Positions 26,090-38,505 of a stretch of DNA of 64,000 bases are shown piece by piece (the first letter of the stretch is position 1; each line of letters opens with the position of its first letter). The stretch covers positions 121,724,501-121,788,500 of the forward strand of contig NC_060215.1 in NCBI RefSeq assembly GCF_021130785.1. Direction: 5' to 3'. Made by a program: the position numbers and the translations under genes. This DNA is from Homalodisca vitripennis (taxonomy: Eukaryota; Arthropoda; Insecta; Hemiptera; Cicadellidae). The notes under the pieces are model-generated. The model worked only from the letters and a program-made list of their open reading frames with translations, was not told the DNA's origin and did no database searches.

Positions 26090-26689
26090 TATTACGTAAA
26101 AATTGATTGGTTCAGAATTATTCTATTGTTTTAAATAAAAGCACGAATCATGTAGATACAATGCATTTTCTCATTAGCTCTGATAACCTCTGTGGAAGGT
26201 ACAAACATTGAAATGTCAAGGTGACTTTATATGACTACTTTCTTATAATATATTAATTGTTCTCTCGTTATTTCTGATCTAAACCTCATGGTGAGTTCTT
26301 ATAATCGATTAATTGCCCGAACAGCTATTTTCGTACCCGAATGAGTTTTTGTTTTTATTTTTTTGTGTTCGTAATGCTCTAAAGTTTATGCAGATTATCC
26401 ATAATATTGGTTTTACGTAATTATACAATTGTTTAAACAGTAGGCCTAATCATTTGTAGTTCTTTTATTAAATATTTAATAAGCAAACTACAAAGTAGCA
26501 AGTTATATACTTGTAGGTTACTATGCTTTAAAATGTTTAAGTGCATGATAAGCTTTAAGTGCTTATCCTGCACGATGAAACATAAGTGTTAATTAATGTG
26601 TTCGTGTTGTCTATTATGGATAAATATTCCAAGGATTCATTTAAAAATAACGTTTAGTTTTAAATACTGAGTTGAAGAGTAAGCTATCA
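26090..26689. other. AT-rich intergenic sequence, nothing recognised
   Basis: No motif or repeat is recognised beyond short AT-rich runs. Confidence 0.4.
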
Positions 26690-26885
26690 CATTTACTGAA
26701 ATATGGCGTTGAAATTTTGTATAAAGCTTCATTTCTATATAAGCAACATCGAGTTTGATGGTTCATGTCACTCCATGGGATTTGGATGACGTAAGCTAAC
26801 ATTTTCACACTGCAGTTATGGGTAGTGATCATGCCTGAGAAAATTGCAGATAAAATAAATTGTTTACGATAAATAAACAAACTTA
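26690..26885 (+). repeat. Dispersed repeat family, body of a copy
   Basis: It contains CTTCATTTCTATATAAGCAA, a GAGTTTGATGGT..ATGTCACTCCATGGG segment and TTATGGGTA..GATCATG. These phrases recur at 32.2 kb and partly at 63.2 kb. It directly abuts the 142-bp tandem array. Confidence 0.65.
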
Positions 26886-26898
26886 ATGTGATAATATA

Positions 26899-27785
26899 AC
26901 ACGTGTAGCCTAGTGAGCTGTATGATAGATAATACTTTAAACTTTGTATGACACCTCAGCGAAGCCTGTCACTCGACACGTGGTGTGGCGTACTCCTGCC
27001 TTGTTTATACAATCTTGACATTTTAACATGTTACAATGTAACACGTGTAGTCTAGCGAGCTATATGATAGACAAGACTTTAAACTTTGTATGACACCTCA
27101 GCGAAGCCTGTCACTCGACACGTGGTGTGGCGCACTCCTGCCTTGTTTATACAATCTTGACATTTTAACATGTTACAATGTAACACGTGTAGTCTAGCGA
27201 GCTATATGATAGACAAGACTTTAAACTTTGTATGACACCTCAGCGAAGCCTGTCACTCGGCACGTGGTGTGGCGTACTCCTGCATTGTTTATACAATCTT
27301 GACATTTTAACAAGTTACAATGTAACACGTGTAGTCTAGCGAGCTATATGATAGACAAGACTTTAAACTTTGTATGACACCTCAGCGAAGCCTGTCACTC
27401 GGCACGTGGTGTGGCGTACTCCTGCATTGTTTATACAATCTTGACATTTTAACAAGTTACAATGTAACACGTGTAGTCTAGCGAGCTATATGATAGACAA
27501 GACTTTAAACTTTGTATGACACCTCAGCGAAGCCTGTCACTCGGCACGTGGTGTGGCGTACTCCTGCATTGTTTATACAATCTTGAAATTTTAACAAGTT
27601 ACAATGTAACACGTGTAGTCTAGCGAGCTATATGATAGACAAGACTTTAAACTTTGTATGACACCTCAGCGAAGCCTGTCACTCGACACGTGGTGTGGCG
27701 TACTCCTGCATTGTTTATACAATCTTGACATTTTAACATGTGACAATATAACACGTGTAGTATAGTGAGCTATATGATATATGAT
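26899..27785 (+). repeat. 142-bp tandem satellite, six full copies plus a partial
   Basis: Units start at 26899, 27041, 27183, 27325, 27467, 27609 and 27751, an exact 142-bp period. Each contains ACACGTGTAGTCTAGCGAGC, the block CACCTCAGCGAAGCCTGTCA and ACACGTGGTGTGGCG. The second and third blocks are the tail sequence of the dispersed repeat seen at 10.6 and 63.4 kb. Copies one and two share CCTTG where later ones have CATTG, and copies three to five share CTCGGCACG, showing how the array spread. Confidence 0.95.
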
Positions 27786-28738
27786 ATATTTATGTAACTG
27801 TCGGTTAGTGATAAGTATATTAAGCAAACAAATATAATCTATAATAAATATAATAACTTAATAAATTAATCCTTTCAAAACCACCATATTTCGACCACCA
27901 CAGCGATCATTCAATTGGCGTGGTTAACGATAAATGTATTTCTTAAAAAAATCTTTTATAGATTTCAAGAGAAACCAGGTTGCTTGATATTAAAGTGTAA
28001 ATTCGCTCTTGCGGTCTAGGTTATTATTTACGGGTGGAAACCTAGCTTCAGTTTTGAGATTATTTTAAACTTGAAGTTAATCATACTGCATCGGATATTG
28101 CAAATTTATATACTTTCAATAGTTTAGTTAGCTTATTAACTATTCTGAAGCATACGATATCAAATTAAATAAGCTACTAGGAGCTTTTTACAGCTTTTTA
28201 AGTATTGAACGTCTAAAAAACAGAGAAAAGGGCAGCAGGCATATTGCCAGACAACTTTATAACTTTGGCTTTTAAGAAAAGCAACCTTGAATTGACTTCT
28301 GTAAAACAATAAGATATCCTCTAATATTTATAAGGTATTTAAATTGCAAGTAGCAAGAGTCTGACTGTACTGGAATCATCTGAGAATATTAAGCTAGAAC
28401 GTTAAAAATTATGGGTTAAAAATTAAGACTAACACAAATAAACACCTGTGTTCTGTCTCTGAGGGAGGGACAATAGCAAGTCCTCTCTTTGGACGTACTT
28501 AAAAAATTTATACATGGTGTTCATATAGAGTTCCAAAACTTAGTATGTTATTCAGTAAATAAAAATGATGAAAAAAGGTCATAGTTACATGTGTTTCGTT
28601 TTTTGCAGTCGATATGTTTTACATTTTTCAAAAACTGTTCACAACGTTTTATTTTAATCTGGAGAAGTAAAGCACTCGGGTTTGTGTTTTCATTTCATGG
28701 TCATCCAAAAAAAAAAAAAAAATACTTTATCCCCAAAG
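27786..28738. other. AT-rich intergenic sequence, nothing recognised
   Basis: No coding or repeat motif is identified. A poly-A run lies at about 28707-28722. Confidence 0.4.
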
Positions 28739-28786
28739 GATACCAATTCCACCACCGCCATAATGTCATCCTTCCCTGTTATAAAG
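28739..28786 (+). CDS. Candidate 48-bp internal exon (speculative)
   Basis: The segment is preceded by a pyrimidine-containing acceptor (CTTTATCCCCAAAG) and followed by a strong donor (AAAG then GTAAGC). It is exactly 16 codons, phase 0 at both ends, reading DTNSTTAIMSSFPVIK. No protein family is recognised. Splice look-alikes are common by chance, so this is a prompt for checking rather than a gene call. It lies on the same strand as, and about 670 bp upstream of, the pair of exon-like segments at 29457-29936. Confidence 0.15.
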
Positions 28787-29456
28787 GTAAGCAGGAGATA
28801 CCAGTTATAGCCTTACACTTCACACTGTATAAGCAGACACACCACCTACCATGAGACACTATTAGTTGCTCGCCAGAAAGTTAGTGACCACGGCCTGGCA
28901 CGGCAGTGCGCGGTATAGTTCAACTCTACTTTAGCTACTGTCGAGTCTTTAAGAGGAGTAAACTGCATAAAAGATATGTAACAATAATTTGAAACTAATA
29001 TTTTTTGTGAGTCACACTAACAGTCATTGAGTCTAAAATTGGTGGAGGGCGCACCCTTTCTGTGAAGTAGGGCTGAAGTGAAGTAATGAGTAAAAACAAT
29101 CGGGTTGTAGTTAATTGTTTCAAAATGTTCAATATAAAAATTAAAATAACAAATCAAAGATTACTAAGAATTTGATAAGTATGTGAGATGTAAGTAAGCG
29201 TGTAATGCACATGGATAGAGGTGTGGGAATAACTGATTAGCATTGATAAGCCGTTAAAGGCGTTTAAGGTGGGTTTGTGAGAAACTATTGGTGTTTAGTT
29301 AACGATATATAGCGTAGTCAGTAACAACTGGAAGGCATTAGTTAGGCCGGGGCCTAACTGCAATTGTATAATTGGATGAAAAATAAGAATTATATAAAAG
29401 TAATGCCGGTAAACGACACATTGCCTCCTTTGAAGCACTGACTTTAAGAATAATGA

Positions 29457-29630
29457 AAGAAAGGGAATAGTCCATCTTCCGGGGGCATTCTGAGCTATGT
29501 TTTGGTTGAGAGGCAAGCGGGAAACTTTTATAGCAGGTCTGTTAAGTTTCCCGTTCCGGTTTTCATCTGGATGACTCATACTACGCCCTCAGCTCCAGAA
29601 ATAGCTCCAATGATGTGGTCGACCGTCCAG
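29457..29630 (+). CDS. Candidate coding exon, unknown product (speculative)
   Basis: A 58-codon frame (opened by a TGA at 29454) runs to a textbook donor, GTCCAG then GTGAGA. It reads ...SVKFPVPVFIWMTHTTPSAP...WSTVQ, with codon choice less AT-biased than the surrounding sequence. The true 5' edge is unclear because no good acceptor lies between the TGA and the body of the frame. The frame is phase-compatible with the next candidate (29829-29936) across a 198-bp GT-AG intron. The opposite strand also has a 94-codon frame here (29579-29295), so strand is not certain. It could also be part of an unrecognised mobile element. Confidence 0.25.
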
Positions 29631-29828
29631 GTGAGAGGTGAAGTGTACAATCTCTAGCCTGTCGTCTGTGAGTGGCCCCTCCGTAGTGAATGATATTCAG
29701 TAAATTAGTGCAGAGGAACAAAAATTTTTTCGTTTTCCTAATTCCCATGTAAAACAGCGGTTAATGAGAACGTGGGTTTTCAATATACAAAAAAAAATTG
29801 AATTAAGCTTTGAGCCGATACTCTCCAG

Positions 29829-29936
29829 ATTCCACTAGTGGATGACAGGTTTGAGATATCGACTCAGACAAATACAAGAATACCCCGACATCATCCAACA
29901 TCCAGTGGCAGCAGCCAAAGCAAGATGTCATCCTAG
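29829..29936 (+). CDS. Candidate terminal exon, unknown product (speculative)
   Basis: After a good acceptor (GATACTCTCCAG) a frame of 35 codons runs IPLVDDRFEISTQTNTRIPR...SKMSS to a TAG at 29934. It starts in phase 0, matching the donor at 29630. The composition, polar and Ser/Thr-rich ending in a stop, resembles a protein C-terminus. A second, longer frame (29842-30138) overlaps it and cannot be excluded as the real one. No homology is recognised. Confidence 0.25.
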   Translation: MPLVDDRFEISTQTNTRIPRHHPTSSGSSQSKMSS

Positions 29937-32109
29937 ACTCGCCTCCCAGCGAGTAGAACTTCGTCCTAGACAACCTTTGTTGGATCCATCTACATCAATG
30001 TCTTCCAGAACGCCGCGACGTGACGCGGATCAGTTCTTATTATGGAACAGAACGAGTGCTGACGATTCATGCTGCATATCGTATATTCCACTTCCAAGCT
30101 GTTCAACAAACGATAGATTTGAACACTATACTGTGTAATATACGTCTTTATGTCAAAAGTTTTACAGGAATATGCCTTTTATTCATCCACTTGACCCCAG
30201 TAGACATGTAACAAATGCCTTGTAAGTTTTGGAATACAAGTGGAATTTCCCGGATTGAAAAGAAAAAATAAATTAAAGGTTATAGGCCAGGAAAAGATTG
30301 ACCATATCTTGGTAGAAAAACATAAAGGAGACGTAAGTTAGCGATTCATTTATGCCTCTGCTACACCAACGTAAAAGTGCCTTCACCCTTTCAGAAATGA
30401 ACGTTGTACTAAGTTATATATATATGTATAATTAAAAGCCCATATTATTTTTCCATATTTCCATATATATTTCCAGCTTTATCCTGTGTTAACAATTCAA
30501 TTAACGATTTTCATTATATCTACTGAACGGATGTTGGTTTACTTTTCTTACAAAATTATTAATTATTGCTTAATTAATAATATTACTTGTAATAAATGTA
30601 AGGTAATGTTTAAGTGAATGGCGCTTTAGCTTTTCATTTATTAACTGCTCTAAGGTTATAAAAGTTAGTTTATGTTTTGAGTGTGTGGTGGTCAGCTCGG
30701 AACTTAAAAAGGCAAACTTGTGCTTGTGACGAATAGAGTATGGTAGGGTCCGGCTACACAAACAGCTGATAAGCTTTCCTCTCCCCGCGCCCTGCAGAGT
30801 TCAGACGTGAACGAGTCGTGTAAATTCCAGTGTATCAGATAAACCCAGTGGTCTTCTAAATTTAATTATTTTAGATGAATATATTTATAAGACCATATTC
30901 TCTCTATAAATGGTATCACTTAAGATGAAATAAATTATTTTTATTTAGGGAAACTTGGTGTCTAAGGGATGGGCAGGCGGCTATATAGATTTGTAAATAT
31001 TCGGTGATGGGATGTGTATGCCATATTTAATAAACTGGCAAATTTAATTGGCACATTTTAAAATTGAATTCCTTTTACAATTAAGGCTAACTGAAGCAAA
31101 AAGAGCCTGATTCCGAGACCTCTGGGGATTCCGTGCGCGGTCTAGTGGTTGTGGACGAGATCGAACCTGAGCAATAAAGGTTTGGAAAATTTAATATCAG
31201 GCTAAGAGACAAGGGCCGGGCGATAATTATGATTCTCCTGTGCGAGTGCGGGTTTACAGTATCAGTATGATTTTACGGTCTATGTCCTTATCGACCCGCC
31301 ATAAACACTCTTGAGGAAAGTTGACACGTCTTTCGTTTCCAACTAAAGTGTCTTGTGGTTCCTAACTGACACTGTTTATAAACTCAGCGGTTTATCTCTT
31401 AGACCACTCAGTCACACGTGTTTACTTACTCCCAAACACTTGCCACAATTGACAATCCTAGCTTACTTCAGTGTTGTTAAATTATTAAAATATTTATTAA
31501 TAAACACTGTTCATTTTAAATTATGTTTTATTTTAACTTTTTTTGTTAATTGTACATATCAAAGTTTAAATGTTGCCGTACATAAACTTTTTATATTTAT
31601 TCCTACTTTTATTTTATACGTAGGTTGGGTCAACTGATCTTGTTACACATAATATTCTCTATTTGAATAATATTCCCAACTATTATTGAAGTGCAATTTG
31701 AAAGAAAAACTTTTAAAGTTACAATATGATAGTGGTTCAGCAACTGTATAGAAAAAAGTGTTTCGGATAAACTTTTTTACATCATATTAGTCCACTATTT
31801 GTAATGTTTTATGGTATTCCTCGTACAATATTATGTTTCTAATGAAAAAGGCATGGCTATTCTCATATAAAACATATTCTGGAGCATTTCGCCCACGATT
31901 TCACAACCCCCAAAGGATAAATATTTGTCAATGAAAATGTTCCATATTTATTTTTACATGTTTATGTGATGTGTACACCTATCCTATAGTGTTATTGGTG
32001 TTACATTTTGTTTTATATTATGTAAAGGCAGTTATCAATAATATCTGTAAGATAAATAGACATTAAATATGTATTGGCTGAGCTTTAGAGAAGACTATCA
32101 CTCTTGGGC
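29937..32109. other. Intergenic sequence, nothing recognised
   Basis: A GC-richer patch at 31090-31330 shows no domain or RNA gene. The remainder is AT-rich. Confidence 0.35.
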
Positions 32110-32119
32110 TAGAAAATGT

Positions 32120-32300
32120 CATGCTGTATGTCTGTATGTCCGTCCACATGATATCTCAAACATGAACTAACTTATAGATTTGAAATTGTGCATGAGGCTT
32201 AATTTTTGTATGAGGAACAGTGAGTTTGATGATGATGTATGTCACTCCATGGGTTTTCGCCGAACGCGAATATTTTTAAACTCGTCTTATGGGTAAGCAT
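32120..32300 (+). repeat. Dispersed repeat family, 5' part of a copy
   Basis: It contains TGTCCGTCCACATGATATCT, then a TTTGAT..ATGTCACTCCATGGG block and TTATGGGTAAGCATGAT, matching 26.69-26.84 kb. The ACACGTGGTGTGGCG tail is absent, so the copy is truncated or diverged. Confidence 0.6.
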
Positions 32301-35300
32301 GATTGAAACGTCAAAATTGGAGAATAAATAAATTTGTAAACAAGCAATACACCCATAAGAGCTTCAAACGTGTGACATTTTAATACAGTAGCCTTAACTA
32401 TCCTAACACGTATATCATTTTGTAGTAACTTGGTGTGAAAAGTTTTATTTAAACTCTTAAACACTATAGAGCTTAAAGAAATATCCAAATTACTAAACAC
32501 CGCAAAAACATTTCATGTATAATTTTAGGTTATGTTTGCCAAGGTTAGTTATGTTATTTCATAATAAACTGATACTACATGCACAATGACTTTGGAATTA
32601 ATATCAAAGAGTTTCAATGAAATCTGAACTGCCATAAAGTATTAACTTCTAGTTTCTTTTTTTATACATAGGCTACTAAAATATCATGGGTATCAGTTTA
32701 TGTAGCGAGAATTTTAAACTGAGTGCTACTTATCAGTACAAATTCACTAAAACATCTTTAGACATGTTTCAAACAGAAATTTTAACGAATAACATTACGT
32801 AGGGTAGCAATACTGTAGTAGGATACGGACAGGTCATTCCATTCATTACTTATCCGATGTAGAAACATTTTAAAATTTAGTTCAATTCACCAGCACAAAT
32901 TAACAAAATATGGAATTTTAAACTTTTGTTTATGGGAAAAGAATATAAAAGAAATTAAAAATCCTTCTTTCTTTATTGTTGCTCATTCCAATGTAGTAAA
33001 GATTTCAAATGTAGTGCTATTCACAGGCACAAATTGAGCATAACATTTTATACTATAATTTTAAAACTTGTAACAGTTTTATTCGCTGGGGCCTGTATCA
33101 TGGTGTTGTAATCAACACAGTGTTTACTTACTGGTTCGTCTAACGTAGCAAAAGTTTTAAATTAAATGCTACACACCTGATAAAATACAGCTCAACATTA
33201 AGTAATAAAATTTGACTTCTATGAGAGATAGGGACCGGTTTACATTATGACCTACATTTGAAGTCACTTTTATGGCCCTTCTTAAACACTTGAAATTGGT
33301 ACTTTATAATGGCAAAAATCCGTCATAATATAGCTACTTTATGCACATAACCTTTCTTTTAGTGGGTAGGATAGCGTGATTCGGTCCCAAAGCGCTACAA
33401 ATATTAACTTATTCATGTAATAATCAGGTAATTTCTTTCTGTGTTTCTGGTAACTTGCAGGACAAATTTAGTATAGAAAAAATATTAGACTATTTGCTGA
33501 AGTGGGTAGAGGTAGCTTTAAAGTTCTAACATTAATAGCAATGAAACAATTAGTAACTAATGAAATTATTATGTTTCGATACCGATTATGAGACAGCCAT
33601 GCTTCTTTCAGTCGTGAAACACAAAAGACAACGGATTCATTAAAGTTTTTTAATAGGATGCCACTAAATCCTGAAGGAAACAAAATACGACCAATACCAT
33701 CAAGGGAAATGAGGAGACCAACTAAGTGGCCGGACATAGACACTGGAACATCGAACGTGTATAAAAACTGCTGTCCTTTGTTTTAGGAATAGAGTTGTGA
33801 ATAAATTATCGACGTACGGCAACATCCATTGACTAAGGTAACGCAATTCATAACGCATTTGTGAATAACAATATATGAGCTCTGGCTCTGTACAAAAGTT
33901 AGTATTTATGATGGGAAATTTAAAGGGAAGGAATATCTGAAAGTATCTAATGAGTTTTTTACTCTGAGAATTTTAGATTTTATAATGAAAAGGTAAAATA
34001 ATGAGGGCCCTGCTATAGGTAGTCGGGGTAATGGTGCATAGTTTTTCGACCTTAGGGATAAGAATAATAACTTGTACAAAGCCCTAACAGCACCTACGCA
34101 CTTTCATTACTCATGTTTAACCCTCTAATATGAGGCTTCTACAAAATTTCAATCACAATTGTATGTTTATTGTTATCTTATTTTCTTTCGGCTTATAAAA
34201 TCAGCCCCCAGTTACTGTTTGCTTGTCTTACAAATAGCAGGCATAGCTCAGCCATCATCTACATCTACACAGACCCTGCATCCATCAGCCTAGCTTAATC
34301 GCCGATTATGCTAGATGGTGCTGAAGGAGGGTTGTCTCCTGCTAACAATCCGAGTACCAATCGTACATCCTCCTTCCTTAGGTCTAAGAGCCTGGGAAAT
34401 CCTTTACGATAATTTGAGGGACTTTTTTGTGATTGTGTGGATTCTGAGGTCTTAATATCTGACTCTCTTTCTCAAGCATTTAGTTACTTTTTGATCAGCT
34501 CTGGTCCTACCATTTCCTATCCATGCAATACTTACATACACATGGATAAGAAAGGACTGATATTATTTATGCCTGCAGGCAGAGGTTACTAGAAAGCTTG
34601 AACAATTAATATTATTCACTCGTATGGTATTTACGCACGAAAAATAAAGTTACGTGTTTTCACTGCACCGCGTAACGTGCAAAGCATCAAAATAACGGCC
34701 CTATAATATGGCATGTGTTCCAGGCCTAGGAACAACGAGGCAGAATATGTCAGCTATAAACAACACTATCGCTGACTGAATTCGCGGATTAAAACTGAGC
34801 ACGGAATCTCTGTATCAACTAGACGTATTACATTACAAATTTATATCTCTGATACACACAAACAATTTTTAATTCAATTTTAATGTTTTTTTTAATAAAC
34901 CATGTTTGATTCAGTTTTAATTTTCCTTCGAATAAACAAACGTTTGATTCAATTTTAGTATTTGCTTTGAATTGTAACATTTTTAATTTACAAATAAGAA
35001 TCTTTATAATTTTGGATGACATTTCAAAAAGATATCCTACGATGTCACTGTTACGATATGGAGAATATACGTGAAGCTACGGATTACAGCTGTTTTACTT
35101 CCCAATTGTTTCCAGTAAATATATTAGTAGTTACAAAACTTATACAAATGACTGGAATCAGTACATTTATCAAATGGTGTCACTTCTAATGTTCAAAATG
35201 GGACACATTTGCAAAATATGTAGCCGAAAAACACAATATTAAAGTTACTGAATACTGAACCTTTCACTGGTTCTCAAGGAAATATTGCTTTATAATATTT

Positions 35301-37333
35301 TCCATCGATATACATATCCGTATGTTCAAATAATTACATGACCATGTATTTAACTTATTTAGTGTTACATCGTTACTGTGTGCGATAACGTTATAACGTA
35401 AATGTGCGGAGATCATTGTGAAGGTCTCTTTCATACAATCTATGTTATCTTTATCTTAAAATATACTGTAGTTACAAAGTGGTAAAGACTGCTAAGAGCA
35501 TTTTCTTGTTTCACAAGCTTAAAGATGTTAACATTCTCAATTTTGTGTAAGAGACCGTTTTAACTTAATTAATGGATCTCAGTAACAAATCAAGTAATTC
35601 AGAGTAGTTGGTGTGTGTACGTTCGGCGGCTAGTATTTCATTGTGTTGTTAATCGAAAGTTTTGTTGATAATCGTTTTGTATTGTGATATTATTATTTTT
35701 TTATTATAAGATCTACAATCGTATATGTGATTGTATCACCATTTGTACTGTATCCAAACATTGAATATTTGGCTCTAATGGTTTCCCAATCAAAACTACT
35801 ACTTTTTCAATTCAGTTTACATAACATTTGTTCATCTTTATTATAGTTTACTACGTTTCATACTAATACGTGTAACATATATTAAACTAAATATGACCAA
35901 AACGTGGTTGTAACTATTTCCGAGACATTTACAGTTTGATTATGTTTGTGGTACAAGAATAATTTAGTTATTTAAAAAAAATAAATAAATACAAGTACTA
36001 GTACCAAGACAAAAGTATTACAAATCTATACAAACATAAAATAACATTCTGTTATGACAAAGTAACAAAATTCAAATATAGTTTTAATAGGAAAATAGGG
36101 TCCCAAAAGCAAAGCCTATTTAGGGATTCCATCAGATAAGTTCATCATTTAGATAAAGAGTTCATTTGCGGTGTCAGACACTAAAACTACATATAATTAT
36201 TAATCCATGCATTCATTAATTATTTGTTGCGCTTTCTTTCATAGCGTACGAAACAAAATTACGACGCAAATTATCCTTACTGAAAAATAAAAAGAATACA
36301 CTTATTTTAAAGAAAACACATATTATTAAATATTGCTACAGACCACCAAACTTAAATTACAAATATTAAACGTTTTATTTTATGCAATGAATACACTTAA
36401 TACACCATATTCACATATTATAATATAAAATACATTTTTTATTGAATAATAGTTAAAAGATTCATTGTATTATTCACTTGCAAATCAAATATTTTTCCTG
36501 TTTAGTTACTTTTATTTGTTCATTTATATTAATAATAATTATTACGCGTATCTTTTACGTTCTTGTGTATATTGTAAAATTTTGAAAGAAGTAAACTAAT
36601 GCATTCATTCCTTTATGCCCTCACCAGTCATATTCTTAATGTTATTCCAAGTACCTTTATGATTACAAATATTGTTTTCCAGTTTTTTGTTTATAATAGT
36701 TTGATTTAGCTAATTTGTATTGTATAACTCTGTAAACGGTATAAAGCGAATAGAATAACATCAGGGCCTGAAAAACAAAACATCAGCTGAATTTTATCTG
36801 AAATGTTCACCGCGTGTAATATTACAGGGTTTTTTTATAAACCGCTACGCAATCATAACGATACCTCTCATTTGTAAATAAAACGAAGTCATAATTAGGT
36901 AGTCTATAAAACATGGCTTTGTAATTAATAATCCAAATTTAACTAAAAATGATTATTTCTGGATCCTTGTCCATTACGCTCAGCTCAGCTACAAAACGAT
37001 AAAACTTTTTACGAAAGCTATAAATGTTTTGATGTATCATATAACAACTATTTCCTTCCATATTTAATATGTACTATTTTGATTGCAAGTACTAGATGCA
37101 ATTAAAATCACACAAAATAACCGCATAAATAACACCTGTCAGACTCTTATTATTTATGAAAGTCGATTAAAGCAACAATAAATTATTTATACCATCTAAA
37201 TGTGTTACTTTTCTGAAATTATAAAAATTTATGTGCTAATCTCAAAATTTAGATTAATTATAACAGCCCTTATCTAGAGGAAAAACACTTTTGCTGTCGG
37301 AACAGTTTACGGTTTATCTAAGTCGGCTGCAGA
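32301..37333. other. Long AT-rich intergenic stretch
   Basis: No gene, RNA or transposon is recognised. A ~38-bp imperfect repeat (TTCAATTTTA...GTTTGA, about 2.6 copies) lies at 34873-34985. A 91-codon minus-strand frame at 33743-33468 has no domain. A GC-richer patch at 34240-34400 (CATCTACATCTACACAGACC...) may be a repeat fragment. Confidence 0.4.
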
Positions 37334-38223
37334 TTAGATCTCGATCGCCGGCGAGCCGTCGTTGACGCGCATGAGGATGTTGCCGCCTCGAAGCCATAGA
37401 TATTTAATATTGCGCGTCTTCTTCACCTCTGGAGCCTGTCCAAGGAGTCGTTTTTAACTGGAGATAGATACTCGTTTACGAATATCGGTTTATCAACTGC
37501 TAGCCCAATACGCCTCGTAGAAAATTCTCGCCTTTCTCTCACCTTTTATTTATGAAAAGTTCTTCATCAGTGCGGCAAACGAATTTAACAATAATGCCTC
37601 ATGATCGAGATGGATTGTCCTTACTGCCCACGCAATGACATGATATACGTCATAAGTTATTTTTAAATGTAAGTCCTTTCCAACGTCTTTTACAATTTGG
37701 ACTATCGATTCATTATTAACTTCCGGAATACCTTGCAGCTCAACACAGTTCCTCCACGAATACAAAGTCGCCCACCTTATTTCCAGATTAACCACTTTTT
37801 GTTTAAAAGTTCTATTTTCAGATTTTAGATAATCATTAAATTTTACAAATTTTAAATTTTTTCAATCCCGTTAAAAAAAATTAAATTAAAGTTTCAGTGT
37901 TCCCTTGCAGTGCAGTAAACCGTAAGACTCATTAAAATCACTTACGTTTTCCCTTTGCCCATCTAGTATTTCACTCTGTGCCTTTATAATGTCCTCTACC
38001 GTTATCGTACCTTCTTGTGCACTAGTTTCCAGTCTAATACTCTTCCGCCGCTTGGCCGCATAGATCGCACGCACCTCCAAACGGTGTTCTGCTCCTCCAA
38101 ATAAACCTAATCCGCGGGGGCCACTTTAACACATTTTTCGTGAAATAATTTTGTACAGTTACTGCACGTTAATTTTGTGTGACTCTTTTTGAAACTTGAT
38201 AAGCACACTTGGCAATTAGACAT
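37334..38223 (-). pseudogene. CR1-like LINE ORF1 with PHD finger (second copy)
   Basis: This has the same architecture as the copy at 598-2342 but without the internal insertion. The ATG at 38223-38221 opens C4, C7, C20, C23, H28, C31, W49 and C51 with identical spacing to that copy; the eighth ligand is lost in a frame slip, and codon 39 is a TAG. The middle reads RKSIRLETSAQEG, then NCVELQGIPEVNNESIVQIV, the conserved 'rRNc.eiqGiPe' motif. The C-terminal domain follows in broken frames (HEAIIVKFV, then IKYLWLRGGNILMRVNDG) and ends IEI-stop at 37336-37334. Several frameshifts make it non-functional. Its ORF2 is not seen downstream (below 37334). Fifty bp upstream of the ATG begins a 34-bp tandem array that probably belongs to its 5' UTR. 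Confidence 0.8.
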
Positions 38224-38272
38224 ACTCGTATTTAAAAATATATAAGAAGTCTCAAATTGTCACTGACAATAT

Positions 38273-38443
38273 ATAATACACGGGAACACACTGCGGTACG
38301 TCCGCTATAATACACGGGAACACACTGCGGTACGTCCGCTATAATACACGGGAACACACTGCGGTACGTCCGCTATAATACACGGGAAACACACTGCGGT
38401 ACGTCCGCTATAATACACGGGAACACACTGCGGTACGTCCGCT
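38273..38443. repeat. Five 34-bp tandem repeats directly upstream of the LINE ORF1
   Basis: Units start at 38273, 38307, 38341, 38375 (35 bp, one extra A) and 38410. Each contains CACGGGAACACACTGCGGTA and ends CGTCCGCT. They are otherwise identical and lie about 50 bp 5' of the minus-strand ORF1 start, where LINE promoters are found. A further degenerate repeat of CAGGATTATT lies at about 38460-38505. Confidence 0.95.
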
Positions 38444-38505
38444 ATAATAAGTTAAATTTCAGGATTCAGGATTATTCAGGATTATTTCAGGGTTATTCAG
38501 GATTT

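Noticed and set aside
26899..27785. Could the regular arrays (34, 61, 88 or 142 bp) be CRISPR?
   Set aside because: The units abut directly with no unique spacers, and the DNA is eukaryotic; these are satellites or minisatellites.
30420..30470. AT-rich TATATATGTATA stretch as a promoter TATA box
   Set aside because: TATA-like words are everywhere in this AT-rich DNA and no gene start follows.
31090..31180. tRNA-like boxes around GTCTAGTGGTTGTGG and GATCGAACC
   Set aside because: On either strand the two boxes are in the wrong order or orientation for a Pol III promoter.
33468..33743. 91-codon minus-strand frame
   Set aside because: No domain, no splice context and base composition like the neighbouring AT-rich DNA; length is within chance for this window.
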